From positions 101,781 through 165,780 of the forward strand of contig NZ_JBDZDV010000007.1 in assembly GCF_040544485.1 (NCBI RefSeq): 64,000 nucleotides of DNA, given 5' to 3'. Position numbers and translations under genes: made by a program. The notes beneath the pieces are model-generated. The model did not search any database and had not been told where the DNA came from. It saw only the letters and a program-made list of their open reading frames with translations. Position 1 is the first letter of the stretch, and each line of letters opens with the position of its first letter. This DNA comes from Lacicoccus halitifaciens. GTDB lineage: Bacteria; Bacillota; Bacilli; Staphylococcales; Salinicoccaceae. Positions 1 to 8,283 of this stretch are shown piece by piece.

Positions 1-117
1 TAATTTAAATTACATGAAAAGGCATCCCGTAACCACTCTGCATCCATCGTAAGAAGTGAATTATTCATATATCGTTATTTTAGCAAATTATTGTGGGAGG
101 GGGTGGTGATTATCGGG

Positions 118-518
118 CGATGGGAGTGTCAATTGGCCGGTAGGAGCGTTCTATCGGTCAAACGAAATACCACTTGGCCGATGGGCGTGTTCTATCGGGC
201 AAACAAAGCCCCATTTGGCCGATGGGAGCGTTCTATCGGGCAAACGAAACCCCACTTGGCCGGTAGACGTGTTCTATCGGTCAAACGAAATCCCACTTGG
301 TCGATGGGCGTGTTCTATCGGTCAAACGAAATCCCACTTGGCCGGTAGACGTGTTCTATCGGTCAAACGAAATCCCACTTGGTCGATGGGAGCTTTCTAT
401 CGGTCAAACGAAATCCCACTTGGCCGGTAGACGTGTTCTATCGGTCAAACGAAAGCCCACTTGGCCGATGGGAGCGTTCTATCGGTCAAACGAAATCCCA
501 CTTGGCCGATGGGAACTC
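118..518 (+). repeat. tandem array of nine 41-bp hairpin repeats
   Basis: Nine units begin with TTCTATCGG at 149, 190, 231, 272, 313, 354, 395, 436 and 477, exactly 41 bp apart, after a degenerate half unit at 118-148. Each unit holds the arms CTATCGGTCAA and TTGGCCGATGG (or TTGGCCGGTAG) around a 12-nt loop. As plus-strand RNA the arms pair fully with G-U wobbles; on the other strand the same positions would be A-C mismatches. The 41-bp period is not a multiple of three, so the open frames across it are artefacts. No flanking gene on the plus strand explains its transcription. Bases 1-117 show nothing recognisable. Confidence 0.9.
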
Positions 519-526
519 CTTCACCA

Positions 527-1024
527 TCAACCGATCTCCCGCTTCATCCTGAGTGATCGCTGCACTTCCCCGGTGCCGGTCCGCGTCTCCTTCACCCCTT
601 CGCACTGGAAACCCTGCGCCTCATAAAATGGCAGGCCGAGTGTATTCCCCTCCTGGACGGACGCCCACTGCTGACGTGCCCCTTTATTCCTGAAATGTTC
701 GGTGAAAGTCTCGAGCAGCTTCTTTCCAATACTCATATATCTAAACCTGCCGTCAACGTAGAAGACGAATATTTCATTTACAGTGCTGCCGGTCATACCG
801 CCGCCGATCACGCCGGCGACTTCCCCTCCGGCTTCGGCGACATATGAATAGTGGCCTTTCTTGATATCCTGTTCTACTTTCCCGGGCGTATACCAGAATT
901 CCACGGTCTTACGCTTATAAGTGTCCGAAAATATATCTTCCACTGTATCCAGCCAGCCCGTCCTGCAGATTTCCGCGATTCTTTCTGCATCTTCCACAGT
1001 CACTTTCCTGATTGTTAAGTCCAT
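527..1024 (-). CDS. GNAT family N-acetyltransferase
   Basis: A 165-residue single-domain acetyltransferase. The N-terminus (MDLTIRKVTVEDAERIAEIC) is the usual first strand and helix of the GNAT fold, and the segment VDGRFRYMSIGKKLLETFTE around residues 90-109 is the acetyl-CoA binding region (R-x-x-x-x-G-K/R). The end (GLPFYEAQGFQCEG) is the typical beta6-beta7 region. The substrate cannot be told. The start ATG is preceded by a GGGTGA-type ribosome site. The gene stands alone and is flanked on both sides by arrays of the same 41-bp repeat in opposite orientation, which is odd for an ordinary housekeeping acetyltransferase. Confidence 0.85.
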   Translation of the reverse strand: MDLTIRKVTVEDAERIAEICRTGWLDTVEDIFSDTYKRKTVEFWYTPGKVEQDIKKGHYSYVAEAGGEVAGVIGGGMTGSTVNEIFVFYVDGRFRYMSIGKKLLETFTEHFRNKGARQQWASVQEGNTLGLPFYEAQGFQCEGVKETRTGTGEVQRSLRMKREIG

Positions 1025-1051
1025 GTGATCACCCGATTTCTGTAATAAACT

Positions 1052-1199
1052 TCCCAGTGAGCGGTAGAACCTCCCCCTCGCTCATTCAATCTTCCCGGTG
1101 AGTGACAGAACGTCCCCATCGCTCATTCAGTCTCCCCGGTGAGCGATAGAACCGCCCCATCGCTCATTCAGTCTCCCCAGTGAGCAATAGATTCCACCT
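1052..1199 (-). repeat. second array of the 41-bp repeat, inverted
   Basis: About three and a half units lie with anchor points at 1064, 1105, 1146 and 1187, again exactly 41 bp apart. Read on the minus strand each contains CTATCGCTCA and TGAGCGATGG around a 14-nt loop, matching the 118-518 array in its arms but not in its loop. Relative to that array one G-C pair is replaced by C-G and a G-U by an A-U, so the pairing is preserved by compensatory change. The unit nearest 1064 is degenerate. The rest of the gap, 1200-1389, shows no gene or clear element. Confidence 0.8.
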
Positions 1200-1389
1200 G
1201 TCCTGCCACCGGCACCTTCATTAATCACTGTATCCTCAAAAATAAAAGAAAAAATTCATTAAAATTATAACATTCCGGGTAAATGATAGAATACGGGGAT
1301 TTTCACATCGGAATCATCGATGTAAGATGCTCCACCGGCCATGCATTTGCAGCGCCCAGCCTCTGTAAAGGCCCGGGCCCATTAAATCA

Positions 1390-1418
1390 TTGCATGAATT
1401 GTGTTTATTTAGCATAAT
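1390..1418 (+). promoter_or_regulatory. sigma-A promoter of the aldolase gene
   Basis: TTGCAT (1390-1395) and CATAAT (1413-1418) are separated by 17 bp. The predicted transcript starts about 30 nt before the GTG start codon and includes the AGGAGTG ribosome site at 1441-1447. Confidence 0.6.
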
Positions 1419-1454
1419 GATAAGTGAAGAGAAAAAATTTAGGAGTGATTATAA

Positions 1455-2351
1455 GTGAATCAGGAACAGTTCAACAGAATGAAAAATGATGACGGATTTA
1501 TCGCAGCGCTCGACCAGAGCGGCGGCAGTACTCCAAAAGCTCTGAAAGCTTACGGCGTGGATGAGGACCAGTATTCAAGCGACGAGGAAATGTTTGATTT
1601 GGTCCATGAGATGCGCTCCCGCATCATCACTTCACCTTCTTTCAACAAAGACAGGATTCTCGGGGCGATTCTTTTCGAACAGACGATGGATCGTAAAATC
1701 GAGGGCAAATACACAGGTGACTACCTCGCAGAGAAAGGCATCGTCCCGTTCGTCAAAGTGGACAAGGGCCTTGCCGATGTGGAAAACGGCGCACAGCTGA
1801 TGAAGCCGATGCCTGACCTTGACGATCTGCTCCGCCGTGCGGTTGAACGTGGCATGTTCGGCACGAAGATGCGCTCCAATATCCTTGAGGCGAATGAGTC
1901 CGGCATCAAGGCCGTCGTCGACCAGCAGTTCGAAGTCGGCAAGCGCATCACACAGTCCGGCCTCGTACCGATCATCGAACCTGAAGTCAGCATTCATGCC
2001 GAGGACAAGGAAGAGATCGAAAGGATCCTCAAAAATGAAATCATGAACCACCTGAATGAACTGAACGACGATGAGTACGTGATGCTGAAGCTGACCATCC
2101 CGACGAAGGCGAACTTCTACAAGGAACTGATCGACCACCCGCAGGTCATCAGGGTCGTTGCACTTTCCGGCGGATATACACGCCGTCAGGCGAACGATAA
2201 GCTTAAAGAGAACGAGGGCCTGATCGCAAGCTTCTCAAGGGCGCTTGCTTCCGACCTGAAAGCGGACTTATCGGACGATGATTTCAACACTTCACTCGAT
2301 AAGGCGGTCGAAGAGATCTTCGATGCTTCCGTCCATAAGACTTTCAAATAA
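1455..2351 (+). CDS. fda: fructose-bisphosphate aldolase class I
   Basis: A cytoplasmic glycolytic/gluconeogenic enzyme that cleaves fructose 1,6-bisphosphate to dihydroxyacetone phosphate and glyceraldehyde 3-phosphate through a Schiff base. The 298-residue length and sequence (MNQEQFNRMKNDDGFIAALD, GGSTPKALKAYG) match the staphylococcal class I enzyme. Lys212 in VMLKLTIP is the expected Schiff-base lysine, with IIEPEVSI around 173-180. The start is GTG, supported by AGGAGTG eight bases upstream; no in-frame ATG fits better. It is monocistronic, with its own promoter and a strong terminator. Confidence 0.95.
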   Translation: MNQEQFNRMKNDDGFIAALDQSGGSTPKALKAYGVDEDQYSSDEEMFDLVHEMRSRIITSPSFNKDRILGAILFEQTMDRKIEGKYTGDYLAEKGIVPFVKVDKGLADVENGAQLMKPMPDLDDLLRRAVERGMFGTKMRSNILEANESGIKAVVDQQFEVGKRITQSGLVPIIEPEVSIHAEDKEEIERILKNEIMNHLNELNDDEYVMLKLTIPTKANFYKELIDHPQVIRVVALSGGYTRRQANDKLKENEGLIASFSRALASDLKADLSDDDFNTSLDKAVEEIFDASVHKTFK

Positions 2352-2444
2352 AGACTAGACACTCTTAAAACAGAACTATTTATAGATTCTTTTAATGATA
2401 TAAACTCTGTTTTTTCGAGTTAATTAATAGCCTAATTTATCTAT

Positions 2445-2486
2445 AAGGGCACCTCAAGTTAATCTATTGAGGTGCCCTTATTTTTT
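2445..2486 (+). terminator. terminator after fda
   Basis: A perfect 13-bp stem, AAGGGCACCTCAA with TTGAGGTGCCCTT, with a 9-nt loop is followed by ATTTTTT. The U tract is only on the plus strand, so it serves the aldolase gene. A weaker stem (AAAACAGA/TCTGTTTT) lies just upstream. Confidence 0.9.
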
Positions 2487-2531
2487 ACCTTCATATAAGT
2501 GAATTTTATATATTAGATAAAGTTCCTATTT

Positions 2532-5102
2532 TTATTCTATTAACATTCCAAACTTATATACTTTCCTTTCGATTTTTCTTTCAAGTTCTTTGAATAATTC
2601 TCTAAATTCATTCCATCCTATGATTTTATACTTGTTAATTATTTTATATGTTTGATAAAAACCTGCATCCCAACGTTTTACGTTCCATTCTGGGTGTTCA
2701 AGATTCACTATATCTCTATAATCAAATGCTTTTTCTGTTAGTTTTACAGCCTCATCGTAAACTCTTTGAGCTTCTGGTGATAACTTTCTATCATTTATTA
2801 AAGAATATACATATCGCTCTTCATGTTGAAATCTCAATTGCTCTTCAATCTCATTAAGGTATCGATCTTGCGCTAACTTCTTAATACGATCTTTACTCAT
2901 ATAAAACATTTCGTTTTTTATTTCGTAAAAATCACCATTATATAAAACTTCTGCTTGGGATGATTGATAACTCGCAGTAATATTAAACAATGAATAAATA
3001 ATACAATCATTAACGAAATCAGACCAAGCGGGAGTTCTCATCTCCACCTCATGAGGAGTTTTAAAGTTATCATTGTCATTCAACCAATTATGAGTGACAG
3101 ATTTACGTGAAGCAAATGTTACAGCAACACGCTCAAAATTATCTTTTGTAATAGATACTCCATTTGCTTTATAAGCTGAACCACTGTATATAACTACATC
3201 TCTTTGTGAATTATAGACATTATTGGCTACATTAACAAAATATCCGAAAGCATCACTGAGTAACTTACCTCTATGAGCTTTAGATTCGTTAACGTTAAAA
3301 ATTGAACTAAACTGTGGATAAGGAGCAGCCTTATAATCTCGTCGGCCTTTAGTTGGTTCTCTTAACCATTCTGATAAAAAATCTTCCTGTCCTACCATTC
3401 TTATAGTTTTATTACCGATTTTTTTAATTCCTTCCGGAGTTAAATGCTCTACTGACATTTTGAATTCTCTTTCAAAATCCTCTACCGACATGCTTCGAGC
3501 ACTATATATACTAAAAGTTACAGCCCAAATATCAGTTACATCAGAGAACTCCCCAGATTTAAGTAACATACCATCTTTAAATTTAAATTGCTCAAACAAC
3601 CTTTGATTAAATTTTTCCCAATAAGAGCCCCCATTTAGAAATGTTGGTTTACTAAAAAATGCAATATGAACATTGGAAAGCTTGAAATCTTTTTTTAATT
3701 TTAATATTCTGTAAAAAAATTGTGCATAAAGTTGTTGTGAGGCTGAACCTAATTTATCCTCTTTCATTATTTCATTAATTCGAGTTTTTGCTGTTCCTTG
3801 TTTTGAAGTGCCTTTTGCGCCGGCATCATTGGCGGTTGCATAAGGAGGATTGGCAAAGAACACTATGGGCTTATCATTTTGTAGAGCTTGGAATAATTCT
3901 TTTGGCATCTTTAAATCAAATAGGTTTAAATCTGGTTTAATATCTATATCATCATTTAAAAAGTCATATTGAAACGATATACTATCTCTATTGTAAGCAT
4001 CCGCCATATTCAATTCTTCTTGGAACAATGTTGATGAATATAATTCTTTAAATTGATAGTCACGTGTTAAATTTTTAGTGCCGCATGCTGGATCCCACAC
4101 GACATACTCATTACGCCAATTTTTACCCAACTGTTGTTCAATCAAGGTATGTGCCTTATCTGCCCAGACTGTCGGTGTCCAAAAATCACCACTGTATCGT
4201 CTTTCAGTTTCTTCAATCAACTGATCAGCAATCGCTTTTATCGTATCTTTTTCTTCTATAGTATATTTCCGTTCATACCTTGTGAAAAATGAACTATACG
4301 CTGTTGTATCTAGCTTTACTTCGTTGCCATCCGGTAGTTTAAGTGTGTTCTTTTTTCTTGGTACTGGATAAATATCAGGATTCCCGAGGATTGATTGGAT
4401 AAAAATTTGTACAAGTAAATGAGGTTGTTTTTTGGGGTCTAAACCGACCTTCACTTTTCTATCCTCTGCGAACAGCATCCTGACAAATTCCTCAAAGACC
4501 ACACGTAAATTTGCTTCATTCACACGAATTTTGTATACTACACCATCATTAATAACCAAACTATCAATTGCATTTAAAACATCGTTAATATCAAAATTAG
4601 GGGTTCTAATATCAAATATAAAAGATGAGAGATTAGGATCCTCAATCAATTTTCGAAGTAAGTCGGTATTTACAAAACCTGCATTACTCGGTGCAATAGC
4701 CCAGTTATAATCCTCTTTTAAATAGTGATAAAGTACTGGAGCATATACAACAAACATTTCTTCTTCATCACCACTAAATATAACATTAGGTAACTCATCA
4801 CCATGAATTTCAAATCTTTTTAAATAGTATAGAACCTGTGCAATGATCCTTGCTCTTGTAGAAACGTCGGTGAGTGAGGTCCCACTTTTAAATTCCATTA
4901 ACATTCTCAACGTTAGGACTAATCCATGAGTATGTAAATAACCATCACTACCAAATTGATTATTAATTATAGCTTTTGGGTCCCCACTAACAAATCGTTT
5001 ATGAAAAATTCTTTTATATGCCGCTTGTATGTCTTCTTCATTTTTAGCATTCTTCAATGAACGCTTAAATTCTGCATTATCTTTTTTTGTTATCTTCGCC
5101 AT
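2532..5102 (-). CDS. stand-alone N6-adenine DNA methyltransferase, probably a type IIG-like restriction-modification fusion
   Basis: An 856-residue protein. The methyltransferase core is in gamma order: motif X-like SGDFWTP at about 304-310, SAM-binding DPACGTKN at 337-344 and the catalytic NPPY at 418-421, followed by about 430 residues that could hold the target-recognition region. The N-terminus has SDGYL (Asp53), MEFKSG (Glu70-x-Lys72) and AQVLYYLKRF (Gln89), an arrangement like PD-(D/E)xK nucleases with the downstream Q-x3-Y element of large restriction enzymes. I therefore favour one polypeptide that cuts and methylates, but the nuclease call is inferred. ATG 5102 is chosen over an upstream TTG because AAGGGGAG lies eight bases before it. 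The gene is conspicuously AT-rich (12 G/C in the 60 bases from 3661), unlike its neighbours, which suggests transfer. No separate nuclease or specificity gene is adjacent. Confidence 0.8.
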   Translation of the reverse strand: MAKITKKDNAEFKRSLKNAKNEEDIQAAYKRIFHKRFVSGDPKAIINNQFGSDGYLHTHGLVLTLRMLMEFKSGTSLTDVSTRARIIAQVLYYLKRFEIHGDELPNVIFSGDEEEMFVVYAPVLYHYLKEDYNWAIAPSNAGFVNTDLLRKLIEDPNLSSFIFDIRTPNFDINDVLNAIDSLVINDGVVYKIRVNEANLRVVFEEFVRMLFAEDRKVKVGLDPKKQPHLLVQIFIQSILGNPDIYPVPRKKNTLKLPDGNEVKLDTTAYSSFFTRYERKYTIEEKDTIKAIADQLIEETERRYSGDFWTPTVWADKAHTLIEQQLGKNWRNEYVVWDPACGTKNLTRDYQFKELYSSTLFQEELNMADAYNRDSISFQYDFLNDDIDIKPDLNLFDLKMPKELFQALQNDKPIVFFANPPYATANDAGAKGTSKQGTAKTRINEIMKEDKLGSASQQLYAQFFYRILKLKKDFKLSNVHIAFFSKPTFLNGGSYWEKFNQRLFEQFKFKDGMLLKSGEFSDVTDIWAVTFSIYSARSMSVEDFEREFKMSVEHLTPEGIKKIGNKTIRMVGQEDFLSEWLREPTKGRRDYKAAPYPQFSSIFNVNESKAHRGKLLSDAFGYFVNVANNVYNSQRDVVIYSGSAYKANGVSITKDNFERVAVTFASRKSVTHNWLNDNDNFKTPHEVEMRTPAWSDFVNDCIIYSLFNITASYQSSQAEVLYNGDFYEIKNEMFYMSKDRIKKLAQDRYLNEIEEQLRFQHEERYVYSLINDRKLSPEAQRVYDEAVKLTEKAFDYRDIVNLEHPEWNVKRWDAGFYQTYKIINKYKIIGWNEFRELFKELERKIERKVYKFGMLIE

Positions 5103-5270
5103 AATCAAAACTCCCCTTCACTCAATTTTCCCTTAATTACTATCGTAAGCATTTAAAGTCTTTTTCTCAACATTTTCTTATCTCTCTGATCTTTTCAAGT
5201 ACACACTGGAGCCACTATCTATTTTCCAGTATAATGGTATGTAAACTTATAACCCGATAGGACTGATTCC

Positions 5271-6035
5271 ATGTGTTTGATCAATTTCCAGCTGAACAGC
5301 CACAGCAGATACAAGCTCGTCATGGCGGCAAACCGTGATGAGGAGTACAGCCGTCCGACGGAAGCGGCGCATTTCTGGGAGGATCACCCCAATCTGCTCG
5401 GCGGGCGCGACCTCCGGGGCATGGGCACATGGCTCGGCATCACAAAGGATGGCAGGTTTTCCGCACTCACCAATGTCCGGAACACTAAAGAACTCCTCTC
5501 CACCCATTCAAAGTCACGCGGACACCTGGTCAGGGAATTTTTGACCGGCGATGATCAGCCGGAGGAATATTTGAAGAAAGTCGCAGAAGAAGGCGGAGAT
5601 TACGCCGGCTTCAACCTGCTCGTCGGCAATAAGGATGGTTTATACTACTTGAATAATTATGACAACGAAGTCGTCCGGGTCGAAGACGGGGTGCACGGTC
5701 TTTCCAACCACCATCTCGACACGCCGTGGCCGAAAGTCGTCAAGGGCAGGGACGGTCTGAAGTCCGTTATGGAAGATCGGGATGCGGATATCGAAGCACT
5801 GTTCAGACTGCTCCGGGATGACGAGACCGCAGATTCAGGATTGCCGGACACCGGCCTTTCAAAAGCGCTTGAACGGGAGTTATCCCCGCTCTTCATCAAT
5901 ATGGATAAATACGGCACAAGGTGCTCGACCGTCATATTAATCGATCAGTCGGATAAGGTAACGTTTGTCGAAAGGACTTATGAAGAGGGGGAAGAAGCCG
6001 GCGAAGTGAAATATGAATTCACACTCGAGGGTTAA
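5271..6035 (+). CDS. NRDE (TANGO2-like) family protein
   Basis: A 254-residue protein of the NRDE family, named for the motif seen here as AANRDEEYSRP (about residues 19-29). The family N-terminus Met-Cys is present (MCLINFQLN), and the GGRDLRGMGTWLGI block near 43-56 is characteristic. Bacterial members have no settled function; eukaryotic TANGO2 is linked to Golgi organisation and haem or lipid handling. The gene is monocistronic, with a TATAAT at 5230-5235 upstream and a terminator just after the stop. The ribosome site (ATAGGA) is weak. I would not assign a reaction. Confidence 0.85.
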   Translation: MCLINFQLNSHSRYKLVMAANRDEEYSRPTEAAHFWEDHPNLLGGRDLRGMGTWLGITKDGRFSALTNVRNTKELLSTHSKSRGHLVREFLTGDDQPEEYLKKVAEEGGDYAGFNLLVGNKDGLYYLNNYDNEVVRVEDGVHGLSNHHLDTPWPKVVKGRDGLKSVMEDRDADIEALFRLLRDDETADSGLPDTGLSKALERELSPLFINMDKYGTRCSTVILIDQSDKVTFVERTYEEGEEAGEVKYEFTLEG

Positions 6036-6050
6036 AAAAGGCATTTTTAT

Positions 6051-6080
6051 ACCACGCATGAAAGCCATGCGTGGTTTTTG
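6051..6080 (+). terminator. terminator after the NRDE gene
   Basis: ACCACGCAT (6051-6059) pairs with ATGCGTGGT (6067-6075), then a short run of T. Confidence 0.85.
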
Positions 6081-6114
6081 ATTTCATCTTCATTTTTCGG
6101 TTGGGAACGCTCAA

Positions 6115-6189
6115 TTATATCAGCCCAATTAAGGATAGTACTGCTGCAATGACGACAATAAGACCGATAATATATATAATACTTCTCAT
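6115..6189 (-). CDS. 24-residue hydrophobic membrane peptide
   Basis: A short reading frame encodes 24 residues beginning MRSIIYIIGLIVVIAAV and ending LSLIGLI, essentially one transmembrane helix. It has an excellent ribosome site, GGAGGCG, eight bases before the ATG, and ends in TAA before the terminator of the convergent NRDE gene. Small single-span peptides of this kind are common in Firmicutes and often act on membrane complexes or in stress responses, but I do not recognise a named family here. It lies downstream of the phospholipase-D-type gene with a 77-bp gap, so it may be an independent unit. Confidence 0.6.
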   Translation of the reverse strand: MRSIIYIIGLIVVIAAVLSLIGLI

Positions 6190-6266
6190 TTTTTACGCCT
6201 CCTATAAAAATTTGTCACATCTTTCATACTATCTTTTACCCCCGGGTTACCGGTGTAAACATCCAA

Positions 6267-7718
6267 TTAAAAAGTTGATGTGCCCAGATTTTCCTGTATC
6301 CTGTATAAAATATTCTTCCACCATATATCTTCACTGTGCACCTCATAATCGGACGTGTACGTCCCCTCCTCGTTATTCCAGATGCGCTCATAATATGCCG
6401 TCAGTTCCTGCATCACTTCAGAATCTTTGCTTCCGGTTACGACGAGGTTCGTCTCAAGGTTGTAGTCATCGAGGTTGCGCCTTGTAAAATTCGTGGTCCC
6501 GGCGGTCACGGTGATGCCCTCATCAGTCTCCGCTATCATGAATTTTGCATGATACTGCTCCCCGTGCGATTCATACCAGCGGATTTCAGGCGGATGATCA
6601 TGATCCATCAGCTCAGCGGCCACGGGCTTGTTCGGAATCCCTATCTTTTCATTGCCGAAGGCATCCTGATTCACATCCAGCACCATCTGCACTTCAACAC
6701 CGCGGTCCAGGGCATCTTTCAACGCCTGGATCACATCCCTGTCGGATATATAGAAGATGCCTGTGCGGATTGCGTCCCCCGCCCCGGTCCCTTCGATCAT
6801 CTCAAGCATCTGTGCCTTGATTCTGCTTTCGGTGACGAGCTGTACTTCATATTCGCCGGTATCATCATCCATGTCGATATCAAATCCGTCGAACACCTCA
6901 GTATCCACACCTGCCATATCAAGTACTGCGCGCTCGCTCACCATAAGATCTTCAAGGACCGGACCGCCGACTTTGAAGGCAGTGTTGGAATGGTAGAAAC
7001 TCGCATCATGCGGATTCGCCGACGTTATGATCGCAGTACGCTCATTCATGATGGTCTTCCTGTGGTTCGCCTTGAAATTGAGAAGGCTGAAATAAGAACG
7101 CAGGTTCACTTCCGGACCTTCAGGCCTCAATACATTGGGCAGCCAGCCCGCCTGCGAATCACCGAACCACTGCAGATACACCCTGTAGAAGCTTGAGTAC
7201 AGCGGGTTCGAGTCCCGTAGCGGATCAAGGTCCGTCTGATGCACCTGTATGCCGGCCCGCTTCATATTTTCGATATGTGACGGCAGATAAGTCCGGTAAA
7301 AGGTGTTGATCGGGTCCGTGATGAAAATGATCTCAATGTCCGGATTCTGCTCCTTCTTCCGGATCAGAGTATCCGATAATTCCTGCGAGAGCTGCGGGAA
7401 ATCAAGCTCGGGATCCCCATGATCATAGTCATCATTGAATAAAAACATGTCGAGCAGCAGGAAGTCCTCCGCTTCCTCGATCATAAGGAAAATTTCATCG
7501 AAAATTTCCTGTTCGTGCACCTCTTCCCCTGTCTCGTCCGCATACGTCAAATCGTACAGGAACTCCAACGAATCGGTGTTGTAGACTTCGCTCTCATATG
7601 TGATGTTCTCAGGTGTGTCCCTGAAATAGATGAAAAGGCCGGCAATCAAAGGTATGATGATGAAAAAAACCAGTATCAGCCCGCCGAGCATCATAAGAAA
7701 CCTTCTTTTTTTCTTCAT
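6267..7718 (-). CDS. phospholipase D / cardiolipin synthase-like membrane protein
   Basis: A 483-residue protein with one N-terminal membrane helix (about 8-31) and two HKD-type sites: NHRKTIMNE (His219, Lys221) and YHAKFMIAE (His390, Lys392), each followed by the small-residue segment that completes the active site (ITSANPHD, TAGTTNFTRRN). The fold is that of phospholipase D transferases; the acidic positions after the lysines are Glu rather than Asp. It could be a cardiolipin synthase relative or a phosphodiesterase acting at the outer membrane face. Its ATG overlaps the stop of the RDD gene in ATGA, so the two are translationally coupled. Confidence 0.85.
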   Translation of the reverse strand: MKKKRRFLMMLGGLILVFFIIIPLIAGLFIYFRDTPENITYESEVYNTDSLEFLYDLTYADETGEEVHEQEIFDEIFLMIEEAEDFLLLDMFLFNDDYDHGDPELDFPQLSQELSDTLIRKKEQNPDIEIIFITDPINTFYRTYLPSHIENMKRAGIQVHQTDLDPLRDSNPLYSSFYRVYLQWFGDSQAGWLPNVLRPEGPEVNLRSYFSLLNFKANHRKTIMNERTAIITSANPHDASFYHSNTAFKVGGPVLEDLMVSERAVLDMAGVDTEVFDGFDIDMDDDTGEYEVQLVTESRIKAQMLEMIEGTGAGDAIRTGIFYISDRDVIQALKDALDRGVEVQMVLDVNQDAFGNEKIGIPNKPVAAELMDHDHPPEIRWYESHGEQYHAKFMIAETDEGITVTAGTTNFTRRNLDDYNLETNLVVTGSKDSEVMQELTAYYERIWNNEEGTYTSDYEVHSEDIWWKNILYRIQENLGTSTF

Positions 7719-8227
7719 GATCCGACCCTCCCCGCGACCACTTCCGCACCGGCAATCATATCCGGCAGGTGCCTGTGATCATTTCTGAAGAGCACCATCA
7801 ATACATAAACTCCCGCGAGTACAAATCCCGCATTTCCCACCATGAACCAGGATACGGAATAATCCTGATACATTGCACGGATCACGCCGGTATGGCCGAT
7901 ATGCCACGGCAAGAACTTGAATGCATTCCGGAGCAGGCTTGAGGGGAGCAGGGGGGTTTTATTCCCGACTGCGAGCCCCGTCTTTTTCTTCCCGGGCGTC
8001 GCGTAAGGGTGCCTGGACTCCATATATGAAAACGCCAGGGTCACGGGCAGCACGGTCGTGAAAAATGCCATCAGATGCGCCGAGATTTCATTGAATTCCG
8101 GAATTTCATCAAAGAATAAAATATAGATGACCGAAAAAGTGAGGAACAGTAAAATAAGGTAGACCCATATGATGATGTAATCGATCAGCAGTGCCAGAAA
8201 CCGTTTTTTCAAATAAGATTTCTCCAT
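7715..8227 (-). CDS. RDD family membrane protein
   Basis: A 170-residue integral membrane protein with the signature RFLALLIDYIII near the N-terminus (Arg and Asp in the first helix), a second helix, a loop with ATPGKKKTGL, and helices near the C-terminus. RDD proteins are of uncertain function; some are linked to ion or solute transport. ATG 8227 is chosen because GGAGG lies about seven bases upstream; a longer in-frame start at 8266 has no such site and would lie across the promoter. It is co-transcribed with the phospholipase-D-type gene (4-bp overlap). Confidence 0.8.
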   Translation of the reverse strand: MEKSYLKKRFLALLIDYIIIWVYLILLFLTFSVIYILFFDEIPEFNEISAHLMAFFTTVLPVTLAFSYMESRHPYATPGKKKTGLAVGNKTPLLPSSLLRNAFKFLPWHIGHTGVIRAMYQDYSVSWFMVGNAGFVLAGVYVLMVLFRNDHRHLPDMIAGAEVVAGRVGS

Positions 8228-8254
8228 ATCGAAAACCTCCGGCCGTTTAGTTTC

Positions 8255-8283
8255 ATTATACACCATCCGAAGCGGGCTTTAAA
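8255..8283 (-). promoter_or_regulatory. sigma-A promoter of the RDD-PLD operon
   Basis: Read on the minus strand, TTTAAA (8283-8278) and a perfect TATAAT (8260-8255) are 17 bp apart. It overlaps the stop codon of the upstream prenyltransferase gene. Confidence 0.65.

Noticed and set aside
118..518. CRISPR array
   Set aside because: The units are contiguous tandem copies without unique spacers, and no cas genes are nearby.
91..626. Open frames with repeating FYRSNEIPLGRW peptides across the left repeat array
   Set aside because: The 41-bp unit shifts frame at every copy, so each frame only reads repeat DNA; there is no ribosome site or conserved start.
6336..7196. Long plus-strand frame opposite the phospholipase-D-type gene
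   Set aside because: A shadow of the minus-strand gene: low-complexity His/Arg-rich translation, no ribosome site.
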